This document shows positions 16,396-25,040 of a stretch of 64,000 bases of DNA, one piece after another (the first letter of the stretch is position 1; every line of letters starts with the position of its first letter). The stretch is from the NCBI RefSeq assembly GCF_000717995.1, contig NZ_JODM01000031.1, positions 16,009 through 80,008 of the forward strand. The letters are read 5' to 3'. The notes below the pieces were generated by a model. That model was not told the origin of the DNA, did not search any database, and worked only from the letters and a program-made list of their open reading frames with translations. Origin of the DNA: Streptomyces violaceorubidus. GTDB taxonomy: Bacteria > Actinomycetota > Actinomycetes > Streptomycetales > Streptomycetaceae. The position numbers and the translations under genes are program-made.

Positions 16396-19300
16396 ATGAG
16401 CCTGCACGGTCTGCTAGACGCCGTCGTCAAGGACACCGCCCTCGCGGAAGCGATCTCTGCGGCCGCGGACGGCAACCGCATGTACGTCGACCTGGTCGGC
16501 CCGCCCGCGGCCCGCCCCTTCGCGATCGCCGCCCTGGCCCGCGAGACGGGCCGCACGGTGCTGGCGGTGACGGCCACCGGACGCGAGGCGGAGGACCTGG
16601 CGGCGGCGCTGCGCTCGCTGCTGCCGCCCGAGGGCATCGTGGAGTACCCCTCCTGGGAGACCCTGCCGCACGAGCGGCTCAGCCCGCGCAGCGACACCGT
16701 CGGCCGCCGCCTCGCCGTCCTGCGGCGCCTGGCCCACCCCCGCCCCGACGACCCCGAGACCGGTCCGGTCTCGGTCGTCGTCGCGCCCGTGCGCTCCGTG
16801 CTCCAGCCGCAGGTCAAGGGCCTGGGCGACCTGGAGCCGGTGGCCCTGCGCACCGGGCAGAGCGCCGACCTGGAAGAGGTCGTGGAAGCACTGGCGGCAG
16901 CGGCGTACGCGCGGGTCGAGCTGGTGGAGAAGCGCGGCGAGTTCGCCGTGCGCGGCGGCATCCTGGACGTCTTCCCGCCGACCGAGGAGCACCCCCTGCG
17001 GGTCGAGTTCTGGGGCGACGACGTCGAGGAGATCCGCTACTTCAAGGTCGCCGACCAGCGCTCCCTGGAAGTGGCCGAACACGGCCTGTGGGCGCCGCCC
17101 TGCCGCGAGCTGCTGCTGACCCCTCACGTGCGCGAGCGGGCTGCCGCCCTCGCCGAGGACCATCCGGAGCTGGGCGAACTGCTCGGGAAGATCGCCGAGG
17201 GCATCGCGGTGGAGGGCATGGAGTCCCTGGCCCCGGTCCTCGTGGACGACATGGAGCTGCTCCTGGACGTGCTGCCCAAGGGCTCGATGTCCCTGGTCTG
17301 CGACCCGGAGCGGGTGCGCACCCGGGCCGCCGACCTGGTGGCGACGTCGCAGGAGTTCCTCCAGGCCTCCTGGGCGGCCACCGCGGGCGGGGGCGAGGCG
17401 CCGATCGACGTCGACGCGGCCTCCCTGCGGTCCCTCGCGGACGTCCGGGAGCGGGCCCGCGAGCTGGCCATGATGTGGTGGTCGGTCTCGCCCTTCGCCG
17501 CCGACGAGACGCTGACGTCGGCCAGCGACGCCGAGGGCGACTCGGACACCCTCAAGCTCGGCATGCACGCCCCCGAGACCTACCGCGGCGACACCGCCAA
17601 GGCGCTGGCCGACACCAAGGGCTGGCTCGCCGACGGCTGGCGCGCCGTCTACGTCACCGAGGCCCACGGCCCCGCCTCCCGCACCGTCGAGGTCCTCGGC
17701 GGCGAGGGCATCGCCGCCCGCCTCGACCACGACCTCGGCACGCTCAGCCCCTCCGTCGTGCACGTCTCCTGCGGCTCGATCGACCACGGCTTCGTCGACC
17801 CCGCCCTCAGGCTCGCCGTGCTCACCGAGACCGACCTGACCGGCCAGAAGGCCGCCGGACGCGAGGGCGCCCGGATGCCCGCCCGGCGCCGCAAGACCAT
17901 CGACCCGCTCACCCTGGAGGCCGGCGACCACATCGTCCACGAGCAGCACGGCGTCGGCCGCTACGTCGAGATGGTGCAGCGCACCGTCCAGGGCGCCACC
18001 CGCGAGTACCTGGTCGTGGAGTACGCCCCCGCCAAGCGCGGCCAGCCCGGCGACCGGCTCTACATCCCCACCGACCAGCTGGAGCAGATCACCAAGTACG
18101 TCGGCGGCGAGGCCCCCACCCTGCACCGCCTCGGCGGCGCCGACTGGACCAAGACCAAGGCCCGCGCCAAGAAGGCGGTCAAGGAGATCGCCGCCGACCT
18201 GATCAAGCTGTACAGCGCGCGGATGGCCGCGCCGGGCCACGCCTTCGGCGCGGACACCCCCTGGCAGCGCGAGCTGGAGGACGCCTTCCCCTACGCGGAG
18301 ACCCCGGACCAGCTCACCACCATCGCCGAGGTCAAGGACGACATGGAGAAGACGGTCCCGATGGACCGCCTGATCTGCGGCGACGTCGGGTACGGCAAGA
18401 CGGAGATCGCGGTCCGCGCCGCCTTCAAGGCCGTCCAGGACGGCAAGCAGGTCGCCGTGCTCGTCCCCACCACCCTGCTGGTGCAGCAGCACTTCGGGAC
18501 GTTCAGCGAGCGCTACGCCCAGTTCCCGGTGAACGTGCGGGCGCTGTCCCGCTTCCAGAGCGACACCGAGTCGAAGGCGACCCTGGAGGGCCTGCGCGAG
18601 GGCTCGGTGGACATCGTCATCGGCACCCACCGCCTGTTCTCCTCCGAGACGAAGTTCAAGGACCTCGGCCTGGTCATCGTCGACGAGGAGCAGCGCTTCG
18701 GCGTCGAGCACAAGGAGCAGCTCAAGAAGCTGCGCGCCAACGTCGACGTGCTCACCATGTCCGCGACGCCCATTCCGCGCACCCTGGAGATGGCGGTCAC
18801 CGGCATCCGCGAGATGTCCACGATCACCACCCCGCCCGAGGAGCGGCACCCGGTGCTGACCTTCGTGGGCCCCTACGAGCACAAGCAGATCGGCGCCGCC
18901 ATCCGCCGCGAGCTGCTGCGCGAGGGCCAGGTCTTCTACATCCACAACCGCGTCGAGTCCATCGACCGCGCGGCGGCCAGGCTCCGCGAGATCGTGCCCG
19001 AGGCGCGCATCGCCACCGCCCACGGCCAGATGTCCGAGCAGGCCCTGGAGCAGGTCGTCGTGGACTTCTGGGAGAAGAAGTTCGACGTGCTGGTCTCCAC
19101 GACCATCGTCGAGTCCGGCATCGACATCTCCAACGCCAACACCCTCATCGTCGAACGCGGCGACAACTTCGGCCTCAGCCAGCTCCACCAGCTGCGCGGC
19201 CGCGTCGGCCGGGGACGCGAGCGCGGCTACGCCTACTTCCTCTACCCGCCGGAGAAGCCGCTGACGGAGACCGCGCACGAGCGGCTCGCCACCATCGCCC

Positions 19301-19950
19301 AGCACACCGAGATGGGCGCGGGCATGTACGTGGCGATGAAGGACCTGGAGATCCGCGGCGCGGGCAACCTGCTCGGCGGCGAGCAGTCCGGCCACATCGC
19401 GGGCGTCGGCTTCGACCTGTACGTACGTATGGTCGGGGAGGCCGTCGCCGACTACCGGGCCTCCCTGGAGGGCGGGGTCGAGGAGGAGCCGCCGCTCGAG
19501 GTCAAGATCGAGCTGCCCGTCGACGCGCACGTCCCGCACGACTACGCCCCCGGCGAGCGGCTGCGCCTGCAGGCGTACCGGTCCATCGCCTCCGCCAACA
19601 GCGAGGAGGACGTCAAGGCCGTACGCGAGGAACTCGTCGACCGCTACGGCAAGTTGCCCGAGCCGGTGGAGAACCTGCTGCTGGTCGCCGGGTTGCGCAT
19701 GCTCGCGCGGGCGTGCGCCGTCGGCGAGATCGTGCTCCAGGGCAACAACATCCGGTTCGCGCCGGTGGAGTTGCGCGAGTCCCAGGAGCTGAGGCTCAAG
19801 CGGCTCTACCCCGGCAGCGTCATCAAGCCGGGCACGCACCAGGTGCTCGTGCCGCGCCCGAAGACCGCGAAGGTGGGCGGCAAGCCGCTGGTCGGGCGGG
19901 AACTGCTCGGCTGGGTGGGCGAGTTCCTGACCTCGATCCTGGGGTCGTAG
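16396..19950 (+). CDS. mfd: Transcription-repair coupling factor Mfd
   Basis: It removes RNA polymerase stalled at lesions and recruits UvrA. At 1184 residues it has the usual length. In order: a UvrB-like N-terminal region (to about 480); the RNA-polymerase-interacting CarD-like domain (about 508-580, DHIVHEQHGVGRY); the translocase with Walker A GDVGYGKTE (about 661) and DEEQ box (about 762); motif VI and TRG region near 910-960; and the C-terminal D7 domain. The ATG at 16396 has only a weak upstream ribosome site. It stands alone between repeat-filled spacers. Confidence 0.97.
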   Translation: MSLHGLLDAVVKDTALAEAISAAADGNRMYVDLVGPPAARPFAIAALARETGRTVLAVTATGREAEDLAAALRSLLPPEGIVEYPSWETLPHERLSPRSDTVGRRLAVLRRLAHPRPDDPETGPVSVVVAPVRSVLQPQVKGLGDLEPVALRTGQSADLEEVVEALAAAAYARVELVEKRGEFAVRGGILDVFPPTEEHPLRVEFWGDDVEEIRYFKVADQRSLEVAEHGLWAPPCRELLLTPHVRERAAALAEDHPELGELLGKIAEGIAVEGMESLAPVLVDDMELLLDVLPKGSMSLVCDPERVRTRAADLVATSQEFLQASWAATAGGGEAPIDVDAASLRSLADVRERARELAMMWWSVSPFAADETLTSASDAEGDSDTLKLGMHAPETYRGDTAKALADTKGWLADGWRAVYVTEAHGPASRTVEVLGGEGIAARLDHDLGTLSPSVVHVSCGSIDHGFVDPALRLAVLTETDLTGQKAAGREGARMPARRRKTIDPLTLEAGDHIVHEQHGVGRYVEMVQRTVQGATREYLVVEYAPAKRGQPGDRLYIPTDQLEQITKYVGGEAPTLHRLGGADWTKTKARAKKAVKEIAADLIKLYSARMAAPGHAFGADTPWQRELEDAFPYAETPDQLTTIAEVKDDMEKTVPMDRLICGDVGYGKTEIAVRAAFKAVQDGKQVAVLVPTTLLVQQHFGTFSERYAQFPVNVRALSRFQSDTESKATLEGLREGSVDIVIGTHRLFSSETKFKDLGLVIVDEEQRFGVEHKEQLKKLRANVDVLTMSATPIPRTLEMAVTGIREMSTITTPPEERHPVLTFVGPYEHKQIGAAIRRELLREGQVFYIHNRVESIDRAAARLREIVPEARIATAHGQMSEQALEQVVVDFWEKKFDVLVSTTIVESGIDISNANTLIVERGDNFGLSQLHQLRGRVGRGRERGYAYFLYPPEKPLTETAHERLATIAQHTEMGAGMYVAMKDLEIRGAGNLLGGEQSGHIAGVGFDLYVRMVGEAVADYRASLEGGVEEEPPLEVKIELPVDAHVPHDYAPGERLRLQAYRSIASANSEEDVKAVREELVDRYGKLPEPVENLLLVAGLRMLARACAVGEIVLQGNNIRFAPVELRESQELRLKRLYPGSVIKPGTHQVLVPRPKTAKVGGKPLVGRELLGWVGEFLTSILGS

Positions 19951-20004
19951 CACTCCTCGATCCTGGGGTCGTGGCACTCGCGGCCCCGGCCCGCCCACGG
20001 AAGG

Positions 20005-20079
20005 CCGTCCACGGGGAGGCCGTCCACGGGGAGGTCATCCACGGGGAGGTCATCCACGGGGAAGCCGTCCACGGGGACA
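20005..20079. repeat. Five tandem 15-bp units after mfd
   Basis: Units CCGTCCACGGGGAGG, the same again, TCATCCACGGGGAGG, TCATCCACGGGGAAG and CCGTCCACGGGGACA lie in tandem. The last units also form the left arm of the terminator hairpin at 20061-20096. Confidence 0.85.
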
Positions 20080-20096
20080 GTTCCGTGGACGGCTTC
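20061..20096. terminator. Bidirectional terminator between mfd and the antitoxin-like gene
   Basis: A perfect 14-bp stem (20061-20074 with 20083-20096) with an 8-base loop lies between two convergent genes. Because upstream tandem units carry the same CCGTCCACGG core, alternative left arms could also pair with the right arm. Confidence 0.8.
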
Positions 20097-20121
20097 GCCG
20101 TGTCCGCCTTACGGGGAGCGG

Positions 20122-20319
20122 CTACTGCTGCTCCCGGCCGCCGCCCTGCTCGCGCCCGAAGCCCATCCTGCCCTCGGCCTGCTGCTGCGCGGCGTCGACC
20201 TGCTTCTCGTACTTGCCGCCGGTCCTCTGGTTGACCTGGCGTTCGGCGGCGTCGGACATCTTCCTTGACCTGTCCTTGTCCTTGCCGGCCATGCTCTTCA
20301 TCTTGTCGAGGATGCCCAT
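20122..20319 (-). CDS. Small MT0933/Rv0909-type antitoxin-like protein
   Basis: 65 residues, beginning MGILDKMKSMAGKDKDRSRK with RTGGKYEKQVDAAQQQAEG after it: the actinobacterial family annotated as antitoxin (MT0933 type). It is highly charged and rich in Gln and Gly at the end. AAGGAG precedes the ATG at about seven bases. No toxin gene is adjacent; in Streptomyces these small proteins are usually solitary, so an antitoxin role is only a family label. It is divergent from the HNH lipoprotein. Confidence 0.8.
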   Translation of the reverse strand: MGILDKMKSMAGKDKDRSRKMSDAAERQVNQRTGGKYEKQVDAAQQQAEGRMGFGREQGGGREQQ

Positions 20320-20465
20320 GCAGAGCTCCTTCCGAGACGTGACTCACTGTCGACGGTACGGCAGATATGTCCCGGGTGCCCACTGACGCCCGCTTAAGGC
20401 CCACTATGGCCCGGACCTCTCCCTCGCTACGGTGGTGGCTGCGAACGGCAAGGGGAGGGGCGCGC

Positions 20466-21239
20466 ATGAGGCGGCACAGCAGGATCCGTACCGGATGGGC
20501 CGCGGGGGCGGTCCTCGCCCTGGCCCTGGTCACCGGCTGCGAGGGCCTGGAGGCGGACGACGACGCCCCGCCCCCGGGCAGCGGCGCCGACGCCCCCGTC
20601 TCCGGCCACGCCGTCAGCCCGCTGGACAACCCGGACGGCACCCGGCCGGGCCTCGCCCCGGTCGCGGGCGACCGTGCGCGGGCGAGTGCCCGCGAGCTGA
20701 TCGACACGCTGAGGACCAAGGGGCGCGGTCCGAAGACGGGCTACGACCGCGACGAGTTCGGCTACGCCTGGATGGACTCCGCCGACGGTGTCCCGCTCGC
20801 CCGCAACGGCTGCGACACGCGAAACGACGTGCTGAAACGCGACGGTGAGAAGGTGCGTTTCAAGTCCGGCTCGGACTGTGTGGTCATCGCGATGACGCTG
20901 GACGACCCGTACACCGGGACGAGTATCGAGTGGCGCAAGCAGAAGGCGAGCGAGGTCCAGATCGACCACGTCGTGCCGCTGTCCTACAGCTGGCAGATGG
21001 GCTCCTCGCGCTGGCCGGAGGGCAAGCGTGAGCAGTTGGCCAACGATCCGCTCAATCTGCTCCCCGTCGAGGGTCGCGCCAACTCCGCCAAGAGCGACTC
21101 CGGACCGGCCTCCTGGCTGCCGCCCGCCAAGTCGGTCCGGTGCGCCTACGCCGTCCGCTTCGCCCAGGTCGCCGTCAAGTACGCGCTGGCGGTGACCGAG
21201 GCGGACCGGGCGACGATGGCGAAGCAGTGCCAGGGCTGA
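20466..21239 (+). CDS. HNH-endonuclease (DUF1524-type) lipoprotein
   Basis: 257 residues. A lipoprotein signal peptide (RIRTGWAAGAVLALALVTGC, lipobox LVTGC near residue 20-24) is followed by an Asp/Pro/Gly-rich linker and an HNH/DUF1524 nuclease domain. Its core is IDHVVPLSYSW (Asp-His near residue 167) and NDPLNLLPVEGRANSAKSD (about 193), as in secreted Streptomyces nucleases. It should be a membrane-anchored exocellular DNase, for nutrient scavenging or defence. The ATG at 20466 has GGGGAGGGG just upstream; an in-frame extension to 20367 would bury the signal peptide. Confidence 0.88.
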   Translation: MRRHSRIRTGWAAGAVLALALVTGCEGLEADDDAPPPGSGADAPVSGHAVSPLDNPDGTRPGLAPVAGDRARASARELIDTLRTKGRGPKTGYDRDEFGYAWMDSADGVPLARNGCDTRNDVLKRDGEKVRFKSGSDCVVIAMTLDDPYTGTSIEWRKQKASEVQIDHVVPLSYSWQMGSSRWPEGKREQLANDPLNLLPVEGRANSAKSDSGPASWLPPAKSVRCAYAVRFAQVAVKYALAVTEADRATMAKQCQG

Positions 21240-21244
21240 CGCGC

Positions 21245-21441
21245 CCGGCGCGGCGGGGTCGCGAGTGCCCCGAGGGCGGGCGGAGCAGGGCCGCGATGCG
21301 GTCGGCGGGGGTCTCCCGGAGGGGTGACAGGCCGAGCCGCTGGTGACCGGCGGCGACGCCCGGCAGGGTGCTGACGACGAGTGCGGCGCGCAGCTCGGCG
21401 TCCGGGTCCTGGGGCAGGGCGGCGCCGGTGCCGTCGATCTG
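21245..21441 (-). pseudogene. C-terminal remnant of a TetR-family regulator
   Basis: Read from 21441 on minus, codons with strong G/C third positions give DPDAELRAALVVSTLPGV, AAGHQRLGLSPLRETPADR and IAALLRPP. This is the usual C-terminal pattern of TetR repressors (LRAAL.STL.G...R..LGL.PLR...P.RIA.LLRP). A TAA lies in frame just upstream and no DNA-binding domain is present in the neighbourhood. It fills the gap between the HNH lipoprotein (convergent) and the next minus-strand gene. Confidence 0.6.
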
Positions 21442-21515
21442 CGTGGACGGTTACGGGCTCGCCGCGGCCCGGGAGCGACGGGGACTCCCCGTGGACGGTG
21501 AGCGTGTTCCGGCGC

Positions 21516-22052
21516 TCAGAACTGGCCGTTGCCGAGGAGTTCGCCGTCGGCGTCGTAGATCGTGACGAGGCCGTTCTCGCTGTCCTTCCAGTCGGCGAAC
21601 GCGGAGGCGAGGAGCTTGGCCGGGCCCATGCCCTCGCCCATGATGCCGCCGGTGAAGTCGGTGTAGACGTCGGCGGCGTCCAGGATGTCGTTCTGCTCGT
21701 CGGCGCCCTGCACCTTGGTGACGTGGGAGACGGCGTCCTTCTCCTTGGGCGTCCCGTGTTCGCGCACGAACGCCTTGAACTGCTCGGCCTGGGACGCCTT
21801 CTCGACGGCCTTGTCCTCGGCGGGCTCCGCCTCGGACGCGTCGTCCGCCTTCGCCCCGCCGTCCGCCTTCTCGCCGCCGTCCGCCTTCGCGGCACCGTCC
21901 GACGCCGCCCCGCCCGCCTTCTCGCCCGCGCTCGCCGAGGTGCGGCTCTCGCTCCTGGCGTCGCCGTCCCCGTCGGCCGAGTTCGCCGACAGCGCGCCGA
22001 TGACGGCGATCCCCACCACGGCACCCAGCGCGATCTTGGTCTTCATGCCCAT
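21516..22052 (-). CDS. Exported or membrane-anchored hypothetical protein with a Lys/Ala/Glu-rich linker
   Basis: 178 residues. A hydrophobic N-terminal segment (MGMKTKIALGAVVGIAVIGA) acts as signal peptide or anchor. A charged low-complexity linker (ADGGEKADGGAKADDASEAE) spans about 30-75. A C-terminal domain of about 100 residues (QFKAFVREHGTPKEKDAVSH, VYTDFTGGIMGEGMGPAKLL, VTIYDADGELLGNGQF) follows, of the kind found in small Streptomyces exported proteins. Function unknown. The ATG at 22052 has GAGAGG about nine bases upstream. Confidence 0.7.
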   Translation of the reverse strand: MGMKTKIALGAVVGIAVIGALSANSADGDGDARSESRTSASAGEKAGGAASDGAAKADGGEKADGGAKADDASEAEPAEDKAVEKASQAEQFKAFVREHGTPKEKDAVSHVTKVQGADEQNDILDAADVYTDFTGGIMGEGMGPAKLLASAFADWKDSENGLVTIYDADGELLGNGQF

Positions 22053-22223
22053 GACGTCAGTCCTCTCCCCAAAGACAGCTCGAATCGATCGACCGTGAAC
22101 CGGAGCCCATTCGCCTCGGCCGGTGCGATGTGTCAATCAGAGCAGAGGCTGTGAACCGAGTCAACATGGTTCACGGGAGGGTGCGAGTACACGATGTGAA
22201 TCGGAGTCCAGTCGCGTCCCTCG

Positions 22224-22229
22224 GTAGGA
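22224..22229 (+). promoter_or_regulatory. -10 box of the DNA methylase gene
   Basis: TAGGAT lies 35 bases before the GTG at 22265, leaving a short leader with GAGGGGG as ribosome site. The AT-richer 22130-22205 region upstream holds GTGAACCGAGTCAACATGGTTCAC, an interrupted inverted repeat (GTGAACC/GGTTCAC) that could be an operator. Confidence 0.45.
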
Positions 22230-22264
22230 TCGGCGCCACACACCAGGACGAGGGGGCCCCGACC

Positions 22265-24307
22265 GTGCAGGACAACGGGACAGAGGTGACCGCCGCCGGC
22301 ATCGCCCGGCTCGCCGGCGTCGGCCGCGCCGCCGTCAGCAACTGGCGCCGCCGCCACGCCGACTTCCCCCGACCGGTCGGCGGCACCGAGACCAGCCCGT
22401 CCTTCGCCCTCGCCGACGTCGAGGCCTGGCTGCGCGCCCAGGGAAAACTCGCCGAGGTCCCCCCACGCGAACGCCTCTGGCAGCAACTCGTCGGCCACCC
22501 CGAGGGCCCCGCCGCCGCCCTGGTGCACGCCGGCTGCGCCCTTCTGCTCGTCCACGACCGCCCCATCCTCTGGCTGGAGGCGAGCGCTGGCTCCGACGAA
22601 CGCCTCGCCGCCCTGCTGCCCGCCGCCCTCGACCAGGTACTCGACGCCCGCTTCGGCCCCGGCCCCGAGCGCGCCGTCACCACCCCGGACGCCCCCCGGC
22701 TGCTCCCCTCCACCCCGCTCCTGCGCGGCGCCGCCGACCTCGCCGCCGGACCCGGCGCCCGCAAGGCGTACGAGTTCCTGCTCGGCCGGCACCTCGACGC
22801 CAACCCGCGCCAGTACACGCCCACCCCGGACCCGCTCGCCGAGCTGATGGCCGAAATCGCGGGCCCCGCCCGCACGGTCCTCGACCCCGCCTGCGGCACC
22901 GGATCCCTGCTCCGCGCCGCCGCCACCACCGCCGGGCCCGGCCCCGAGCTGTACGGCCAGGACAACGACCCCGCACTGGCCGCCCTCACCGCGCTGCGCC
23001 TCGCCCTGAGCACCGACGCCGCCGTGCGGATCGCCGCGGGGGACAGCCTGCGCGCGGACGCCCGCACCGGCCTGCGCGCCGACACCGCGCTGTGCCACCC
23101 GCCGTTCAACGAACGCAACTGGGGCCACGACGAACTCGCCTACGACCCCCGCTGGGAGTACGGCTTCCCGGCCCGCACCGAATCCGAACTGGCCTGGGTG
23201 CAGCACGCCCTGGCCCGGGTCAGGGACGGCGGCACCGTCGTCGTCCTCATGCCGCCCGCCGCGGCCTCCCGCCGTTCCGGCCGCCGGATCCGCGCCGACC
23301 TGCTGCGCCGGGGCGCGCTGCGCGGCGTGATCGCCCTGCCGGTCGGCGCCGCGCCCCCGTACAACCTCCCCCTGCACCTGTGGGTGCTGCGCCGGCCCGA
23401 GCGGGCGCCCGCGCGGCCCGGGCTCCTGCTCGCCGACGCGGGGCAGTTCGCCGGGGAGGGGCGCGGCGGACCGGACTGGCGGTCCGTGCGGGAGGCCATG
23501 CTCGGCGCCTGGGGCGAATTCGACCGCACCGGAGGGGTCAAGGAACGGCCGGGCCTGGCCCGCTGCGTGCCCGTCATCGAACTCCTCGACGACGACGTCG
23601 ACCTGGCCCCCGCCCGCCACCTGCCGCCCCCCGACGCCGCCGGCGACACCGGACGGCTCACGGACGTGCGCGAGCGCCTGGACGAGACCCTGCGGCTGAC
23701 CGCGCGACTCGCCCCCGCGCCCCCCGGCACCTCGCGCCCCGCGCCCCACCGGCCGCTCACCACCGTCGGCGAACTCGCCCGCGGCGGCGCCCTCACCCTG
23801 CGCACCGGCACCAACGGCGGCCACGCGCGCGTACCGCTGCTCACCGACCACGACGTCCTCACCGGCACCGGCCCCTCGGCCACCCTCCCGGAGGGCGACG
23901 AGGAACCCGTCCTGACCGAGCCCGGCGACGTCGTCGTGCCCGTGCTCGGCGGCGGCTCCGTCGCCCGCGTGATCGACGACGCCACGGCCGGCGCCGCGCT
24001 CGGGCGCAACCTCGTGCTGCTGCGTCCCGACCCCACCGCCCTCGACCCCTGGTTCCTCGCCGGGTTCCTGCGCGGCACCGCCAACCACCGGCAGGCCAGC
24101 AGCTACGCCTCCACCGCCACCCGCCTCGACGTACGGCGCCTCCAACTGCCCCGACTGCCCCTCGACGCCCAGCGCGGCTACGGCGACCGCTTCCGCGCCC
24201 TCGACGAGTTCGAGCGCGCCCTGCGGCTCGCGGGCCGCCTCGGGGAACAACTGGTGCGGGGCATGTACGACGGGCTCACGGACGGCACGGTGGACCCGGG
24301 CCGGTGA
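22265..24307 (+). CDS. Orphan N6-adenine DNA methylase fused to an HTH and a specificity-like domain
   Basis: 680 residues. An N-terminal helix-turn-helix (GIARLAGVGRAAVSNWRRRH, about 8-35) precedes a type I-like N6_Mtase domain with SAM motif DPACGTGSLL (about 207) and a catalytic box HPPFNERNW (about 278, where the family has NPPY/F). Residues ~495-670 resemble an HsdS target-recognition half (VGELARGGALTLRTGTNGG, LRPDPTALDPWFLAGFLRG). No HsdR or separate HsdS gene is nearby, so it is a solitary methylase or a regulator derived from one. The first catalytic residue His instead of Asn may weaken activity. The GTG at 22265 has GAGGGGG nine bases upstream. Confidence 0.8.
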   Translation: MQDNGTEVTAAGIARLAGVGRAAVSNWRRRHADFPRPVGGTETSPSFALADVEAWLRAQGKLAEVPPRERLWQQLVGHPEGPAAALVHAGCALLLVHDRPILWLEASAGSDERLAALLPAALDQVLDARFGPGPERAVTTPDAPRLLPSTPLLRGAADLAAGPGARKAYEFLLGRHLDANPRQYTPTPDPLAELMAEIAGPARTVLDPACGTGSLLRAAATTAGPGPELYGQDNDPALAALTALRLALSTDAAVRIAAGDSLRADARTGLRADTALCHPPFNERNWGHDELAYDPRWEYGFPARTESELAWVQHALARVRDGGTVVVLMPPAAASRRSGRRIRADLLRRGALRGVIALPVGAAPPYNLPLHLWVLRRPERAPARPGLLLADAGQFAGEGRGGPDWRSVREAMLGAWGEFDRTGGVKERPGLARCVPVIELLDDDVDLAPARHLPPPDAAGDTGRLTDVRERLDETLRLTARLAPAPPGTSRPAPHRPLTTVGELARGGALTLRTGTNGGHARVPLLTDHDVLTGTGPSATLPEGDEEPVLTEPGDVVVPVLGGGSVARVIDDATAGAALGRNLVLLRPDPTALDPWFLAGFLRGTANHRQASSYASTATRLDVRRLQLPRLPLDAQRGYGDRFRALDEFERALRLAGRLGEQLVRGMYDGLTDGTVDPGR

Positions 24308-24440
24308 CCGGCCGCCGGGCGGCCCGACAACGGTTCGGCACAACCGTGACCCGTTGTCCGCCTCGGCCTATACGCTCGGACTCCCCCTCCGAACGGCTCG
24401 GCCCGTTCGGCACGTCGGCACCACCGGTCCAGGAGCAGTC

Positions 24441-25040
24441 ATGTACGGCAACAGCGCCGGGCCGCCGCCCACCCGCGGCGCGGCCACGGTCATCACCCTG
24501 CGCGTGCTGTACGCCGCCGCCGGGTTCCTGACGTGCGGTCTGCTCGCCTGTGTACCGCTGTTCCGCGTCGCCGTCCTGCGCGGCCGCTGGTACGACTGGA
24601 CGGCCGCCTGGCTGAGCATGCCCTTGTCCATCGCCTGCCTCGCCGTGGTCGGTTCGGTGCCCGAGACGGACCACCGGACGGACGCCGCGACGGCCGGGCT
24701 GCTGCTCATCGGGGCAGCGGCCACCGCGTACTTCCTGGTGATCGACATACGCCTGCACGCCGCCCCGCGCCCCTTCACCGGCCATCGGCCGCACCCCGCC
24801 CCCGTCGCCGGCCCGCACCACGCTCCCGGGTACCCGCCGCCACCCGCCGTCCAGCCCCTCGTCGCCCCGTCGCACCACCAGCCGGCCCCCGCCCGCATCG
24901 ACCAGGTCCGCGCCGAACTCGACGAGCTCAGCGCCTACCTGCGCCACCACGACGGCGGCCACCACGACGGCGGCCACCACGACGGCGGCGGCCAGGGCGG
25001 CGGCCACCCCCACGGCGGCCACCCCCGGAGCGGAAGGTGA
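24441..25040 (+). CDS. Small membrane protein with a His/Gly-rich cytoplasmic tail
   Basis: 199 residues. Three hydrophobic segments lie at about 17-42, 52-72 and 90-112. A Pro/His-rich region follows, then a predicted short helix (ARIDQVRAELDELSAYLR) and a tail of HHDGG repeats that could bind metal. AGGAG precedes the ATG at about five bases. Its TGA overlaps the GTG of the Ser/Thr kinase (GTGA, 25037-25040), so the two are translationally coupled and this protein may be the membrane partner or substrate of the soluble kinase. Function unknown. Confidence 0.75.
   Translation: MYGNSAGPPPTRGAATVITLRVLYAAAGFLTCGLLACVPLFRVAVLRGRWYDWTAAWLSMPLSIACLAVVGSVPETDHRTDAATAGLLLIGAAATAYFLVIDIRLHAAPRPFTGHRPHPAPVAGPHHAPGYPPPPAVQPLVAPSHHQPAPARIDQVRAELDELSAYLRHHDGGHHDGGHHDGGGQGGGHPHGGHPRSGR

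Noticed and set aside
16414..19998. 1194-codon open frame antisense to mfd
   Set aside because: Typical GC-rich shadow of mfd, rich in Leu/Val/Asp/Gly/His with no family pattern.
20367..20465. Upstream extension of the HNH lipoprotein
   Set aside because: It would place 33 residues before the signal peptide; the ATG at 20466 has a strong ribosome site.
22133..24343. 736-codon open frame antisense to the methylase
   Set aside because: Gly/Ala/Val-rich shadow of a well-supported gene.
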